Positions 46,819-55,458 of a DNA stretch of 64,000 nucleotides are shown in pieces (within the stretch, counting starts at the first letter, position 1; each line of letters starts with the position of its first letter). A model generated the notes under the pieces. The model searched no databases, was not told the DNA's origin, and saw only the letters and a program-made list of their open reading frames with translations. This stretch comes from Quatrionicoccus australiensis (GTDB lineage Bacteria; Pseudomonadota; Gammaproteobacteria; Burkholderiales; Rhodocyclaceae): positions 3,515,001 through 3,579,000 of the forward strand of contig NZ_JAHBAH010000001.1 in NCBI RefSeq assembly GCF_020510425.1, in the 5' to 3' direction. The translations under genes were made by a program, and so were the position numbers.

Positions 46819-48024
46819 TCAGACGCGCTCGATCACCATGGCGATGCCTTGCCCGACCCCGATGCACATCGTGCATAGGGCGTAGCGGCCGCCACGGCGC
46901 TGGAGTTCATAGGCGGCGGTGGTGACCAGCCGGGCGCCGCTCATGCCGAGCGGGTGGCCGAGCGCGATCGCGCCGCCGTTGGGATTCACATGTGCCGCAT
47001 CGTCGGCCAGGCCGAGATCGCGCAACACGGCCAGCGCCTGCGCGGCGAAGGCTTCGTTGAGTTCGATGACGTCCATGTCGGCGAGGCTGAGGCCGGTCTG
47101 CGCCAATACCTTGCGCACCGCGGGGGCGGGACCGAAACCCATGATGCGCGGCGCCACGCCGGCCGTTGCCATGCCGACGACGCGGGCCAGCGGCTTCAGG
47201 CCATACTGGCCGGCGGCGGCTTCCGAAGCGATCAGCAGCGCACAGGCACCGTCATTGACGCCGGACGCATTGCCGGCGGTGACCGTGAGTTCCGGGCCGT
47301 TCACGCCCTTGAGCTTGGCGAGCTGTTCGAGCGTCGTTTCGGGACGCGGATGTTCGTCACGGTTGACCACTTTCGGATCGCCTTTTTTCTGGGCGATGAC
47401 CACCGGCACCAGCTCGTCGGCAAAACGTCCGGCCGCATCGGCCGCACCCCAGCGCTGCTGCGAGCGGATCGCGAAGGCGTCCTGGTCGGCGCGGCTGATG
47501 CCGAACTGCTCGGCGACGTTATCGGCCGTCTGCGGCATCGAATGCGTGTCGTAGAGCTTCTTCATCAGCGGGTTGGCAAAGCGCCAGCCGATGGTCGTGT
47601 CGTAGATCGCGGCATTGCGCGAGAAGGCGGAGTCTGCCTTGCCCATCACGAAGGGGGCGCGCGACATGCTTTCGACGCCGCCGGCAATCATCAATGAGGT
47701 TTCGCCGGCCTTGATTGAGCGCGCGGCCAGCCCGACCGCGTCCATGCCGGAGCCGCACAGGCGGTTGACCGTCGTGCCCGGCACTTCGATGGGCAGCCCG
47801 GCGAGCAGGCCGGACATGCGGGCGACGTTGCGGTTGTCTTCGCCGGCCTGGTTGGCGCAGCCGTAGATGATGTCATCGACGGCTGTCCAGTCGACCTGCG
47901 GATTGCGTTCCATCAGCGCCTTGAGCGGAATGGCGCCGAGGTCGTCGGCGCGCACGCCGGACAGCGCGCCGCCGTAGCGGCCGATCGGGGTACGGATGGC
48001 GTCGCAGATAAAGGCTTGAGTCAT
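46819..48024 (-). CDS. paaJ: PaaJ, 3-oxoadipyl-CoA/3-oxo-5,6-dehydrosuberyl-CoA thiolase
   Basis: 401 aa from ATG 48024, the same length as E. coli PaaJ and the typical [19 protein letters not shown] start; an ATG six bases earlier is possible. Catalytic Cys in [12 protein letters not shown] near 90, and C-terminal [14 protein letters not shown] and CIGVGQG carry the His and second Cys. It performs both thiolytic steps that release acetyl-CoA and succinyl-CoA. A BIME-like repeat separates it from paaK. Confidence 0.93.
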   Translation of the reverse strand: MTQAFICDAIRTPIGRYGGALSGVRADDLGAIPLKALMERNPQVDWTAVDDIIYGCANQAGEDNRNVARMSGLLAGLPIEVPGTTVNRLCGSGMDAVGLAARSIKAGETSLMIAGGVESMSRAPFVMGKADSAFSRNAAIYDTTIGWRFANPLMKKLYDTHSMPQTADNVAEQFGISRADQDAFAIRSQQRWGAADAAGRFADELVPVVIAQKKGDPKVVNRDEHPRPETTLEQLAKLKGVNGPELTVTAGNASGVNDGACALLIASEAAAGQYGLKPLARVVGMATAGVAPRIMGFGPAPAVRKVLAQTGLSLADMDVIELNEAFAAQALAVLRDLGLADDAAHVNPNGGAIALGHPLGMSGARLVTTAAYELQRRGGRYALCTMCIGVGQGIAMVIERV

Positions 48025-48055
48025 GTTCATTCTTTCTTCATTAAGCTGGCGTTCC

Positions 48056-48136
48056 TTAACCCCCCCAGCCCCCCTTGTCAGGGGGGAGCTATATCTCCCT
48101 CCCCTGACAAGGGGAGGGCCGGGGAGGGGTTGGTTC
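48056..48136. repeat. BIME-like repeat, copy 2, between paaK and paaJ
   Basis: Two facing palindromes: CCCCCCTTGTCAGGGGGGAG and CCCTCCCCTGACAAGGGGAGGG, with AACCCCCCCAG and CCGGGGAGGGGTT outer ends. It is inside an operon and could form a stable RNA hairpin that sets the paaK:paaJ ratio. Confidence 0.78.
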
Positions 48137-48142
48137 TCTGCC

Positions 48143-49468
48143 TCAGTCGCGTTTCGGGCGTTCGTCGAGCACGCGCTTGGCCTTGCCGACCTGGGTGCGC
48201 GGGATGGCGTCGAATTCCATGACGGTGATCTTGGTCGACACGCCGATGATGGTCTTGATGCGGTGCTGCAGTTCCTTGCTGATCTGCTGGATCTCGCTCT
48301 GCGGCAGCTTGCCGGACAGCTCGCGCTGCACTTCGCAGCGCACTTCGAGGTTGTCCATGTGGCCGTCGCGGGTGACGACGACCTGGTAATTGCCGGCCAG
48401 GCGCTTGTCGCGCAGGATCTGTTCCTCGATCTGGGTCGGGAAGACATTGACGCCGCGGATGATCAGCATGTCGTCGGAACGGCCGGTGATCTTGCCGATG
48501 CGGCGGAAGGAGCGGGAAGTCGGCGGCAGCAGGCGGGTCAGGTCGCGGGTGCGGTAGCGGATGACCGGGAAGGCTTCCTTGGTCAGCGAGGTGAACACCA
48601 GTTCGCCTTCCGAGCCGTCGGGCAGCACTTCGCCGGTTTCCGGGTCGATGATCTCGGGGTAGAAGTGGTCTTCCCAGATTACCGGGCCGTCCTTGGTTTC
48701 GATGCATTCGCAGGCGACGCCGGGGCCCATGACTTCGGTCAGGCCGTAGATGTCGATTGCGTCGATGCCGAGCTTGCGCTCGATTTCGCTGCGCATGCCT
48801 TCGCCCCAGGGTTCGGCGCCGAAGATGCCGACCTTGAGCGAGATTTCGTCCGGCTTGATGCCGAGGCGCTCGAACTCTTCGGCGATCACCAGCGAGTAGG
48901 ACGGCGTGACCATGATGATCTCGGGCTTGAAGTCCATGATCTGCTGTACCTGCTTCTCGGTCTGGCCGCCCGACATCGGCACGGCGCAGCAACCGAGGCG
49001 CTCGACGCCGTAGTGGGCGCCGAGGCCGCCTGTAAACATGCCGTAACCGTAGGCAACATGCACCATGTCACCGGCGCGGCCGCCGGCCGCACGGATCGAG
49101 CGGGCGACGACGTCGGCCCAGTTGTTGAGGTCGTTCTGCGTGTAGCCGACCACCACCGACTTGCCGGTCGTGCCGGACGACGCATGCAGGCGGGCAATCT
49201 TGTTGCGCGGCACGGCGAACAGCCCGAACGGATAGTTGTCGCGCAGGTCGAGCTTGGTCATGAAGGGGAATTTACTGAGGTCGCTCAGTGTCTTCAGGTC
49301 GTCCGGATGCACGCCCTTTTCCAGGCATTTGCGGCGATACGGCTCGACATTGTCGTAGCTGTGGCGCACCGACCATTTCAGGCGTTCGAGTTGCAGGGCC
49401 GAAATTTCGTCGCGGCTGGCGGTCTCGATAGCATCGAGTTCGCCGGGCAGGGGTTTCTTGGCGGTCAT
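48143..49468 (-). CDS. paaK: PaaK, phenylacetate-CoA ligase
   Basis: 441 aa, family length. Adenylate-forming signatures: [19 protein letters not shown] (ATP-binding, key SSGTTGK near 95), the [10 protein letters not shown] segment with aromatic specificity, [23 protein letters not shown] hinge, and the C-terminal lysine in [10 protein letters not shown]. Activates phenylacetate with ATP and CoA, the committing step. GGAG-type site before ATG 49468. Coding stops 7 bases from the BIME repeat. Confidence 0.95.
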   Translation of the reverse strand: MTAKKPLPGELDAIETASRDEISALQLERLKWSVRHSYDNVEPYRRKCLEKGVHPDDLKTLSDLSKFPFMTKLDLRDNYPFGLFAVPRNKIARLHASSGTTGKSVVVGYTQNDLNNWADVVARSIRAAGGRAGDMVHVAYGYGMFTGGLGAHYGVERLGCCAVPMSGGQTEKQVQQIMDFKPEIIMVTPSYSLVIAEEFERLGIKPDEISLKVGIFGAEPWGEGMRSEIERKLGIDAIDIYGLTEVMGPGVACECIETKDGPVIWEDHFYPEIIDPETGEVLPDGSEGELVFTSLTKEAFPVIRYRTRDLTRLLPPTSRSFRRIGKITGRSDDMLIIRGVNVFPTQIEEQILRDKRLAGNYQVVVTRDGHMDNLEVRCEVQRELSGKLPQSEIQQISKELQHRIKTIIGVSTKITVMEFDAIPRTQVGKAKRVLDERPKRD

Positions 49469-49497
49469 GTTTGTCTCCTCTCTTGGGTGGGCCAGGC

Positions 49498-49962
49498 TCA
49501 GTCGGCCTGTTGCAGTCCGGCGATCACTTCGCCATTGATGCGATAACTCTTGCCGCGGAACAGCGCGACGGTCTTGCCGCCGGCCACGCGCACGCTGATG
49601 TCGTAAACACCGGTACGGCCGGCGGCGGAACGTTCGACTGCCTCGGCTTCGAGCGTGTCGCCTTCTTTCGCCGGGGCGAGGAAGTCGATGTGGCAGGCCG
49701 ACGCGACGGTGTTCTTGTTGTAGCTGTTGCAGGCGTAGGCGAAGGCGGTGTCGGCCAGGCTGAAGATCATGCCGCCGTGGCAGATGTGGTGGCCGTTCAC
49801 CATGTCGCCGCGCACCGTCATGGTGAGCAGCGCGGCGCCCGGTTGGACGCGCACGATCTTCATGCCCAGCGCCTGCGCGGCGCGGTCACGGGAAAACATC
49901 GCCGTGGCGGTGGCTTCGGCCAGAGCTTGCGCCTCGGCCGGGGAGAGGTGGTGTTCAGTCAT
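49498..49962 (-). CDS. paaI: PaaI, hotdog thioesterase
   Basis: 154 aa from ATG 49962, which overlaps paaH by eight bases; longer starts in the same frame lie inside paaH. Hotdog landmarks: GHHICHGGMIFSLADTAFAYACNS with the HGG and Asp typical of PaaI. PaaI hydrolyses stalled ring-hydroxylated CoA esters, protecting the CoA pool. Position between paaH and paaK is conventional. Confidence 0.92.
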   Translation of the reverse strand: MTEHHLSPAEAQALAEATATAMFSRDRAAQALGMKIVRVQPGAALLTMTVRGDMVNGHHICHGGMIFSLADTAFAYACNSYNKNTVASACHIDFLAPAKEGDTLEAEAVERSAAGRTGVYDISVRVAGGKTVALFRGKSYRINGEVIAGLQQAD

Positions 49963-51484
49963 GGATGTTTCTTCCGGCAAACACGGCGCGCTGCAGCAGC
50001 GGCGAAATGCGGTAGCGGTCCTCACCGTAGCAGGTGCCGAGGTTGGCGAGCACGTCGCAGATGTTGCCGGCGCCGACAGCATCGGCCCAGGCGAGCGGCC
50101 CTTGCGGGTAATTGACGCCGAGGCGCATGGCAGAGTCGGCAGCGGTTTCGGAGCAAACGCCCTGGTTGACCGCATCGGCCGCTTCGTTGGCGAGCATGGC
50201 GACGGTACGCATCACGGCCAGGCCGGGCACGTCGAGAAAGCGCGAGACGGCAAAGCCGGCGGCTTGCAGCAGGCCGACGGCCGAGTTGATGGCGGCCGGT
50301 TCGCACTGTTCGGCAGCGGCAATCGCAATGCGGCTGGCCGTGGCGTAGTCGAGCGCGAGATCGATCAATACCGTATTGGCGACGCCGGATTCGGCAGCGC
50401 ACTGCGTCGCGCTGCGTCCGTCGGTGACATAGAGCGTGGCCAGCCCGATATCGGCGATGCGGCCATCGGTTTCCGGCGCGCGCGAAAAGGACAGGCCGCT
50501 GTGCGAAAGACGGTCAGCCAGTGCATCGGCAGCGGTCGACTCGCCAAAAACGGTGATTTTGCCGGCCGGCGTTTGCGCCGCTTCGGTCTGCGCGGCCGGT
50601 TTCACGGCGCCATCGCGGTAATCGTAGAAACCGCGGCCGGTCTTCTTGCCGTAGAAACCGGCATCGACCAGTTCCTGCTGGATCAGCGAGGGCAGGAAGC
50701 GCTGGTCGTTGTAGAAGGCGCGCCAGACCGAGTTGGTCACGGCGAAATTGACGTCGTGGCCGATCATGTCCATCAACTCGAACGGCCCCATGCGGAAACC
50801 GCCGGCCTCGCGCATCACGGCGTCGATGGTGGCGTAATCGGCAGCGCCTTCCTGCGCCAGGCGCAGGGCCTCGGCGTAGTAGGGGCGGGCGACGCGATTG
50901 ACGATGAAGCCGGGCGTCGATTTGGCATGCACTGGCGTCTTGCCCCAGGCTGCGGCAGTCGCGAACAGGGTGTCGGCGACGGCGCGCTCGGTCGCCAGGC
51001 CGGAGACGATTTCAACCAGGGCCATGAGCGGCGCCGGATTGAAGAAGTGCAGGCCGGCCAGGCGTTCCGGATGCTTGAGCGCGGCCCCGATGGCGGTGAC
51101 CGAGATCGACGAGGTGTTGGTGCCGAAGATGCAGTCGGCGGCGACGATGGCCTCGAGGTCGGCGTACAGCTTCTGCTTGGCTTCGAGATTCTCGACGATG
51201 GCTTCGACGACAAGCGCGCAGCCGGCTAGATCGGCGAGGTTTTCGACCGCTTGCAGGCGCCCGCCGGCGGCCGCGGCCGCCTCAGCGGTCAACCTGCCTT
51301 TTTCGGCCATTTTGCCGAACTGGGCGCGGATGCCATCAATGGCCTTGGCGGCGGCGCCCGGCCGGTTGTCGAGCAGACGCACGACATGGCCGGCGGCGGC
51401 TGCCACCTGGGCGATGCCGGCGCCCATTGCACCGGTGCCGACGACGGCAACGATGCTCTGCTGGGGTAGGGGTGTGTTGCTCAC
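49955..51484 (-). CDS. paaH: PaaH, 3-hydroxyacyl-CoA dehydrogenase
   Basis: 509 aa from GTG 51484; the frame is open upstream inside paaG, but GAGAG lies ten bases before the GTG and the family start (IVAVVGTGAMGAGIAQ) follows. NAD-binding Rossmann fold at the N-terminus, then DCIFGTNTSSISVTAIG and LHFFNPAPLMALVE, and two C-terminal helical domains (GFIVNRVARPYYAEALRL; GVNYPQGPLAWAD). Oxidises 3-hydroxyadipyl-CoA. The gap to paaG is four bases. Confidence 0.93.
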   Translation of the reverse strand: MSNTPLPQQSIVAVVGTGAMGAGIAQVAAAAGHVVRLLDNRPGAAAKAIDGIRAQFGKMAEKGRLTAEAAAAAGGRLQAVENLADLAGCALVVEAIVENLEAKQKLYADLEAIVAADCIFGTNTSSISVTAIGAALKHPERLAGLHFFNPAPLMALVEIVSGLATERAVADTLFATAAAWGKTPVHAKSTPGFIVNRVARPYYAEALRLAQEGAADYATIDAVMREAGGFRMGPFELMDMIGHDVNFAVTNSVWRAFYNDQRFLPSLIQQELVDAGFYGKKTGRGFYDYRDGAVKPAAQTEAAQTPAGKITVFGESTAADALADRLSHSGLSFSRAPETDGRIADIGLATLYVTDGRSATQCAAESGVANTVLIDLALDYATASRIAIAAAEQCEPAAINSAVGLLQAAGFAVSRFLDVPGLAVMRTVAMLANEAADAVNQGVCSETAADSAMRLGVNYPQGPLAWADAVGAGNICDVLANLGTCYGEDRYRISPLLQRAVFAGRNIHD

Positions 51485-51488
51485 GCCA

Positions 51489-52283
51489 TCACTCTCCGGT
51501 GAATTTGGGGGCGCGTTTTTCCATGAAGGCGGCGACGCCTTCGGCGTAGTCCGGGCTCCAGCCCAGCTCGCGCATGTAGCTGCCTTCCAGCGACAGTTGC
51601 TGCTCCAGCGTGTGGCCGGGGGCGGCATGCATGGCCTGGCGGGTGCGCACCAGCGCCTTGGTCGGCGCCGTGGAAAGTTGCTTTGCCAGGCCGTCGACCG
51701 CTGCGGCGAACTCGGCATCCTCGACGCATTGCCAGATCAGGCCCCAGTCGGCAGCCTTTTCGGCGGGCAGCTTGTCGGCGAGCAGGGCGAGGCCCATGGC
51801 GCGCGCCATGCCGACGCGCTGCGGCAGGAACCAGGTGCCGCCGGTGTCCGGAATCAGGCCGATCTTGGAGAAGGCCTGCAGGAAGGAGGCGGATTTCGTG
51901 GCGAGCACCAGATCGCAGGCCAGGGCGACCGACGCGCCGGCGCCGGCGGCGATGCCGTTGACGGCGGCGATGGTCGGCACGCGCAGGTTCTGCAGGCGCA
52001 GGATCAGCGGCTTGTAATTGGCTTCGACGACATTGCCGATGTCCGGCATCTTGCCGTTGACGCTGGCCATGTCCGGGTCGGCCAGGTCCTGGCCGGCACA
52101 GAAAGCACGGCCGGCACCGGTCAACACCAGAACGCGGATGTTTTTGTCGCTCTGGACACGGTCGAGCGCATCGCGCAGTTCGGCATGCATGGCGCCGGTG
52201 AAGCTGTTCAGCTTGTCCGGGCGATTCAGGGTCAGGCGGGCGACGCCGGCCTCGACTTCAAACTTGATGTTTTCGTAGGTCAT
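51489..52283 (-). CDS. paaG: PaaG, ring-1,2-epoxyphenylacetyl-CoA isomerase
   Basis: 264 aa from ATG 52283; the frame continues inside paaN without support. Crotonase fold: GAGRAFCAGQDLADPDM (oxyanion hole, typical PaaG), AGAGASVALACDL, and SKIGLIPDTGGTWFLPQ with the catalytic Asp rather than Glu, as in PaaG. PaaG converts the ring epoxide to oxepin-CoA. Its presence implies that the pathway upstream really makes an epoxyphenylacetyl-CoA-like product. Confidence 0.92.
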   Translation of the reverse strand: MTYENIKFEVEAGVARLTLNRPDKLNSFTGAMHAELRDALDRVQSDKNIRVLVLTGAGRAFCAGQDLADPDMASVNGKMPDIGNVVEANYKPLILRLQNLRVPTIAAVNGIAAGAGASVALACDLVLATKSASFLQAFSKIGLIPDTGGTWFLPQRVGMARAMGLALLADKLPAEKAADWGLIWQCVEDAEFAAAVDGLAKQLSTAPTKALVRTRQAMHAAPGHTLEQQLSLEGSYMRELGWSPDYAEGVAAFMEKRAPKFTGE

Positions 52284-52293
52284 GGGCTGCGAC

Positions 52294-53958
52294 TCAGATG
52301 TGATAACGGCGTTGCACGACAACGAAGCGATTGGCGACGAAAGCCGCATCGGCATAGGACGCATTGGCCGCCGGGTTGCCGCCGGTGCCGTGGTAGTCAG
52401 AGTAGGCCGCCGACTGGTTCACGAACACGCCGCCGGTCAGGTTGATCGACAGGGCGACCTTGGAGCGCATGGTGGCGGCGGTCATCGCGTCGAGCACGTC
52501 GGCGCTGGTCGAATAGATGCCGGCGGTCAGGGCGCCGTGGGTGCTGATGATGCGTTCGGACAGCGCAATCGCGGCGGCGGTATCGGCGACCTTGACGATG
52601 AAGCTGATCGGGCCGAAGCGCTCTTCCATGTAGGCCTTCTCGTCGGCGGCATCGCAGGCGAGCAGGATCGGGGTGCGCACTGCCGATTTCGGAAATTCCG
52701 GGTTGTCGAGCTTGCTCGAGGCGAGGATGACCTTGCCCAGCGCGCCGCTGTCAGCTTCATTGATGCGCTTCAGCGTATCGGCCGATTGCACGGCGCCGAG
52801 CACGGCGAGCGCAACTTCCGGCTTGGACAGGAAGCCGGAGACGGCTTTCGCCAGGTCGGCGCAGACGTCGTCGTAGCTCTTGTGGCCGTCTTCCGTTTCG
52901 ATGCCGCCGGCCGGCACGAAGATCGCCTGCGAGGTGGTGCACATCTGGCCGGAGTAGAGCGCCAGCGTGAAGGCCAGGTTGCGCAGCATCGGCTTGTAGG
53001 CGTCGGTCGAGTCGATGACGATGTTGTTGACGCCGGCCAGCTCGGCATAGACGCGGGCCTGGCGGCAGTTGTCGATCAGCCACTGGCCGAAGACGTTGCT
53101 GCCGGTGAAGTCGATCGACTTGACGGCCGGATCGGTCACCAGCTTTTGCGTCGTGGCGCGGTCGGCAACGCACAGCGTGACCAGGTTGGGATCGATGCCG
53201 TTCTCGGCCAACACGGCGCGGATGGTGCGCACGGTGATCGCGGCGGGCAGGATGGCGTTGCTGTGCGGCTTGACGATCACGGCATTGCCCGTGGACAGCG
53301 CGGCAAACAGGCCGGGGTAGGTGTTCCAGGTCGGGAAGGTGCCGCAGCCGACGACGACGCCGACGCCATGGCCGACCAGTTCGAAGTGCTTCTTCATGAC
53401 CAGCGGCGGGTTCTTGCCTTGCGGCTTTTCCCAGGTCGTTTCAGTCGGCACGAAGCTTTGTTCGCGGTAAGCGTAGGCGACGGCTTCGAGGCCACGGTCC
53501 TGGGCGTGCGGGGCGCCGGCCTGGAAGGCCATCATCCAGCCCTGGCCGGTGGTCATCATCACGGCGTGGGCGAGTTCGAAGCTCTGCTTGTTGAGGCGCT
53601 CAAGGATTTCCAGGCAGATGCCGGTGCGGCCGTCGGCGCCGGCTTTCTGCCAGCCGAGCATGGCCTGCTGGCCGGCGGCGATCAGTGCGGCGTGGTCGCA
53701 GACGGGATATTGCACATTCAGGTCGATGCCGTAGGGCGACTGTTCGCCACCGGTCCAGCCGCTCTGGCCAGGCTGGCCGAGTTCGAAGTTCCGGCCGAGG
53801 TGAGCCTCGAAAGCTTTCTTGCCATCTTCGGCCGCCGTTTCGCCATAAGTCTTCGGGCTCGGCATCTCGTTATAGGCCGACCAGTAGCCACGGGTGTGAA
53901 TGGCGTTGAGGGCACCGTCGAGCGTGGCGCGGTGTTTTTCCAGTAGTTGGGCGGACAT
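52294..53958 (-). CDS. paaN: PaaN, aldehyde-dehydrogenase-type oxepin-CoA pathway enzyme
   Basis: 554 aa, the length of the PaaN (single-domain PaaZ) family: an ALDH domain without the MaoC hydratase domain that E. coli PaaZ carries. Catalytic Cys in GQMCTTSQ, Glu in YAELAGV, and conserved FPTWNTYPGLFAALSTGNAVIVKPH. It oxidises the semialdehyde formed after oxepin-CoA ring opening. No MaoC-type hydrolase is encoded in the window. AAGGAGATATGG ribosome-binding site; first gene of the leftward operon. Confidence 0.93.
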   Translation of the reverse strand: MSAQLLEKHRATLDGALNAIHTRGYWSAYNEMPSPKTYGETAAEDGKKAFEAHLGRNFELGQPGQSGWTGGEQSPYGIDLNVQYPVCDHAALIAAGQQAMLGWQKAGADGRTGICLEILERLNKQSFELAHAVMMTTGQGWMMAFQAGAPHAQDRGLEAVAYAYREQSFVPTETTWEKPQGKNPPLVMKKHFELVGHGVGVVVGCGTFPTWNTYPGLFAALSTGNAVIVKPHSNAILPAAITVRTIRAVLAENGIDPNLVTLCVADRATTQKLVTDPAVKSIDFTGSNVFGQWLIDNCRQARVYAELAGVNNIVIDSTDAYKPMLRNLAFTLALYSGQMCTTSQAIFVPAGGIETEDGHKSYDDVCADLAKAVSGFLSKPEVALAVLGAVQSADTLKRINEADSGALGKVILASSKLDNPEFPKSAVRTPILLACDAADEKAYMEERFGPISFIVKVADTAAAIALSERIISTHGALTAGIYSTSADVLDAMTAATMRSKVALSINLTGGVFVNQSAAYSDYHGTGGNPAANASYADAAFVANRFVVVQRRYHI

Positions 53959-54021
53959 CCATATCTCCTTGGGGCTTTTTTCTTGGGCAAGTGCGCTGCA
54001 GTGCGGCGCGAATCTGAGCGA

Positions 54022-54063
54022 ACGATACGAACTTGCTCGGCGATTGTCAATTGTTTGTATCGT
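54022..54063. promoter_or_regulatory. Candidate operator in the paaN/oxygenase divergent region
   Basis: ACGATACGAAC (54022-54032) and GTTTGTATCGT (54053-54063) are inverted with one mismatch; CGATACAAA recurs at 54219-54227 just before the -35 of the rightward promoter. The same word (TTTGTATCG) is upstream of paaX. Confidence 0.5.
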
Positions 54064-54231
54064 AAAAATACAGTTTTTGTGATGTTATGTTTAGTAAAAA
54101 CGATTTTGACGCAGTGCAAAAAACGAATTAAAACAATGGTAAAAAATGTTTTGTGCGCAAAATTTCTTTCGAGATTCTGAAATGTAAAATTTGTTCTGAA
54201 AAATATTTTGCACAAAGCGATACAAAAAACG

Positions 54232-54261
54232 TTGACACGCGGTGTTGGTAAGTATCATTAT
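54232..54261 (+). promoter_or_regulatory. Sigma-70-like promoter for the oxygenase operon
   Basis: TTGACA at 54232-54237 and CATTAT at 54256-54261 with an 18-base spacer, about 70 bases before the oxygenase ATG, in an AT-rich intergenic region. Confidence 0.6.
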
Positions 54262-54330
54262 TCGATCCACGCCATCCGGGCACCTGGATGACTTACCAAC
54301 CTGAGACGAAAACCCCGCCAAGGAGGAGAT

Positions 54331-55359
54331 ATGGCTAGCAACAAGGAACGTTTTGCCGACAAGATGGAATTCCCGCCGGAAATCCAGCAGCCCAACATCT
54401 ATCCGCTGTCCTGGAACAGCAAGACCAAGAAGTTGCAGGAAGTCTGGGAAGCCTCGCTGCGCGAGAACTGGGATCCGGAAAAGCTGCCCTGGGATACGCT
54501 GGATGTAGACAGCTACACCTGGGAAGAGCGCGAATCCATCGCCTACTGGTGGAGCCTGCTCTCCGTATTCGATGCGTCCGCCCCGCCGGTTTTCGCCGAA
54601 GCGCTGGTCAAGACCTATGAAGTGCATGAGGAAGATCCGGTCCGCAAGTGCTTCTTCTCGGTCACCCGCGACGAACAGAACCACGAAATCATGTGCGGCC
54701 TGGCCATCACCAAGCTGCTCGGCCATCCGGACCCGATCACCTACGAGCCGAAGACCGAACTGGGCAAGCGCCTGCAGAAGAACGTCAAGTGGCTGTACTT
54801 CAACGGCGCCCGTTACTGGACCGGCTACAAGCAGGCCGTGCCCAAGTACGACCTGGCGGTTTTGTTCAGCTCCTTCCTGATGGGCGAGATCGCTGCCGCC
54901 ACCATCTTCAAGCAGATGTTCGACAACTCCCGCGAAGCCGTCTTCAAGGAAGGTTTCAAGAACATCGGCCGCGACGAAGGCCGCCACATGGCGATCTGCA
55001 TGGCCGTCATGGAACGCGACTACCCGGGCCTCAAGGAAGAAACCAAGTCCATCGTCACCAAGCAGATCCGCGCCGGTTACCTGTTCCTGTCGGCCGTGCT
55101 GTTCGAGCCGCCGATGGAATTCTGGGACCTGCCGGAAGACTTCATCGCCAACCAGCGTGAAGGCGAAGAAGTGGCCCGCGGCGCCGGTTTCGGCATCCCG
55201 AGCTACGAAGCCAAGCTGGAAAACTGGAAGAACGCGATGATCAACCTGAAGGGCGTGCTCGACCGCTACAACATCCCGTTCCCGGCGATTCCGGAAGTCG
55301 GCATCACCGGCCAGGAAGTCAGCGACGTCGATCTGGACGACATCATTCCGGTCTTCTAA
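54331..55359 (+). CDS. Ferritin-like diiron protein, candidate ring oxygenase
   Basis: 342 aa, AAGGAGGAG before the ATG. It has a four-helix diiron site: Glu90 (or Glu97), E115xxH118 in DEQNHE, Glu186 in FLMGEIAAAT, and E216xxH219 in RDEGRH. Length and spacing differ from the classical PaaA/PaaC pair, BoxB and the MMO alpha subunit, though they share the fold. It is the first gene of the rightward operon and is followed by a ferredoxin reductase, then a liv-type transporter. It lies across a divergent promoter from paaN. Since paaABCDE is absent from the window, it is the best candidate for phenylacetyl-CoA (or a related CoA ester) oxygenation here. This is inference; no family name is certain. 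Confidence 0.8.
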   Translation: MASNKERFADKMEFPPEIQQPNIYPLSWNSKTKKLQEVWEASLRENWDPEKLPWDTLDVDSYTWEERESIAYWWSLLSVFDASAPPVFAEALVKTYEVHEEDPVRKCFFSVTRDEQNHEIMCGLAITKLLGHPDPITYEPKTELGKRLQKNVKWLYFNGARYWTGYKQAVPKYDLAVLFSSFLMGEIAAATIFKQMFDNSREAVFKEGFKNIGRDEGRHMAICMAVMERDYPGLKEETKSIVTKQIRAGYLFLSAVLFEPPMEFWDLPEDFIANQREGEEVARGAGFGIPSYEAKLENWKNAMINLKGVLDRYNIPFPAIPEVGITGQEVSDVDLDDIIPVF

Positions 55360-55388
55360 TCGGTCGACCGCGTAAAAGAAGCCAAAAC

Positions 55389-55416
55389 GGCCGGTGCCCC
55401 GCGAGGGGTTCCGGCC
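55389..55416 (+). other. Stable hairpin between oxygenase and reductase genes
   Basis: GGCCGG-TG-CCCC / GCGA / GGGG-TT-CCGGCC with GCGA tetraloop and no T-run: an RNA stabiliser or weak attenuator, which would favour more oxygenase than reductase. A CGGTCGACCG palindrome lies just upstream at 55361-55370. Confidence 0.6.
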
Positions 55417-55458
55417 TTGCCGCAACAGAGAAACCAAGACAAAAAAGGGGAAGACAAA

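Noticed and set aside
54331..55359. Ribonucleotide reductase small subunit or acyl-ACP desaturase
   Set aside because: The diiron motif could fit, but operon context, reductase partner and missing radical-tyrosine context argue for an oxygenase.
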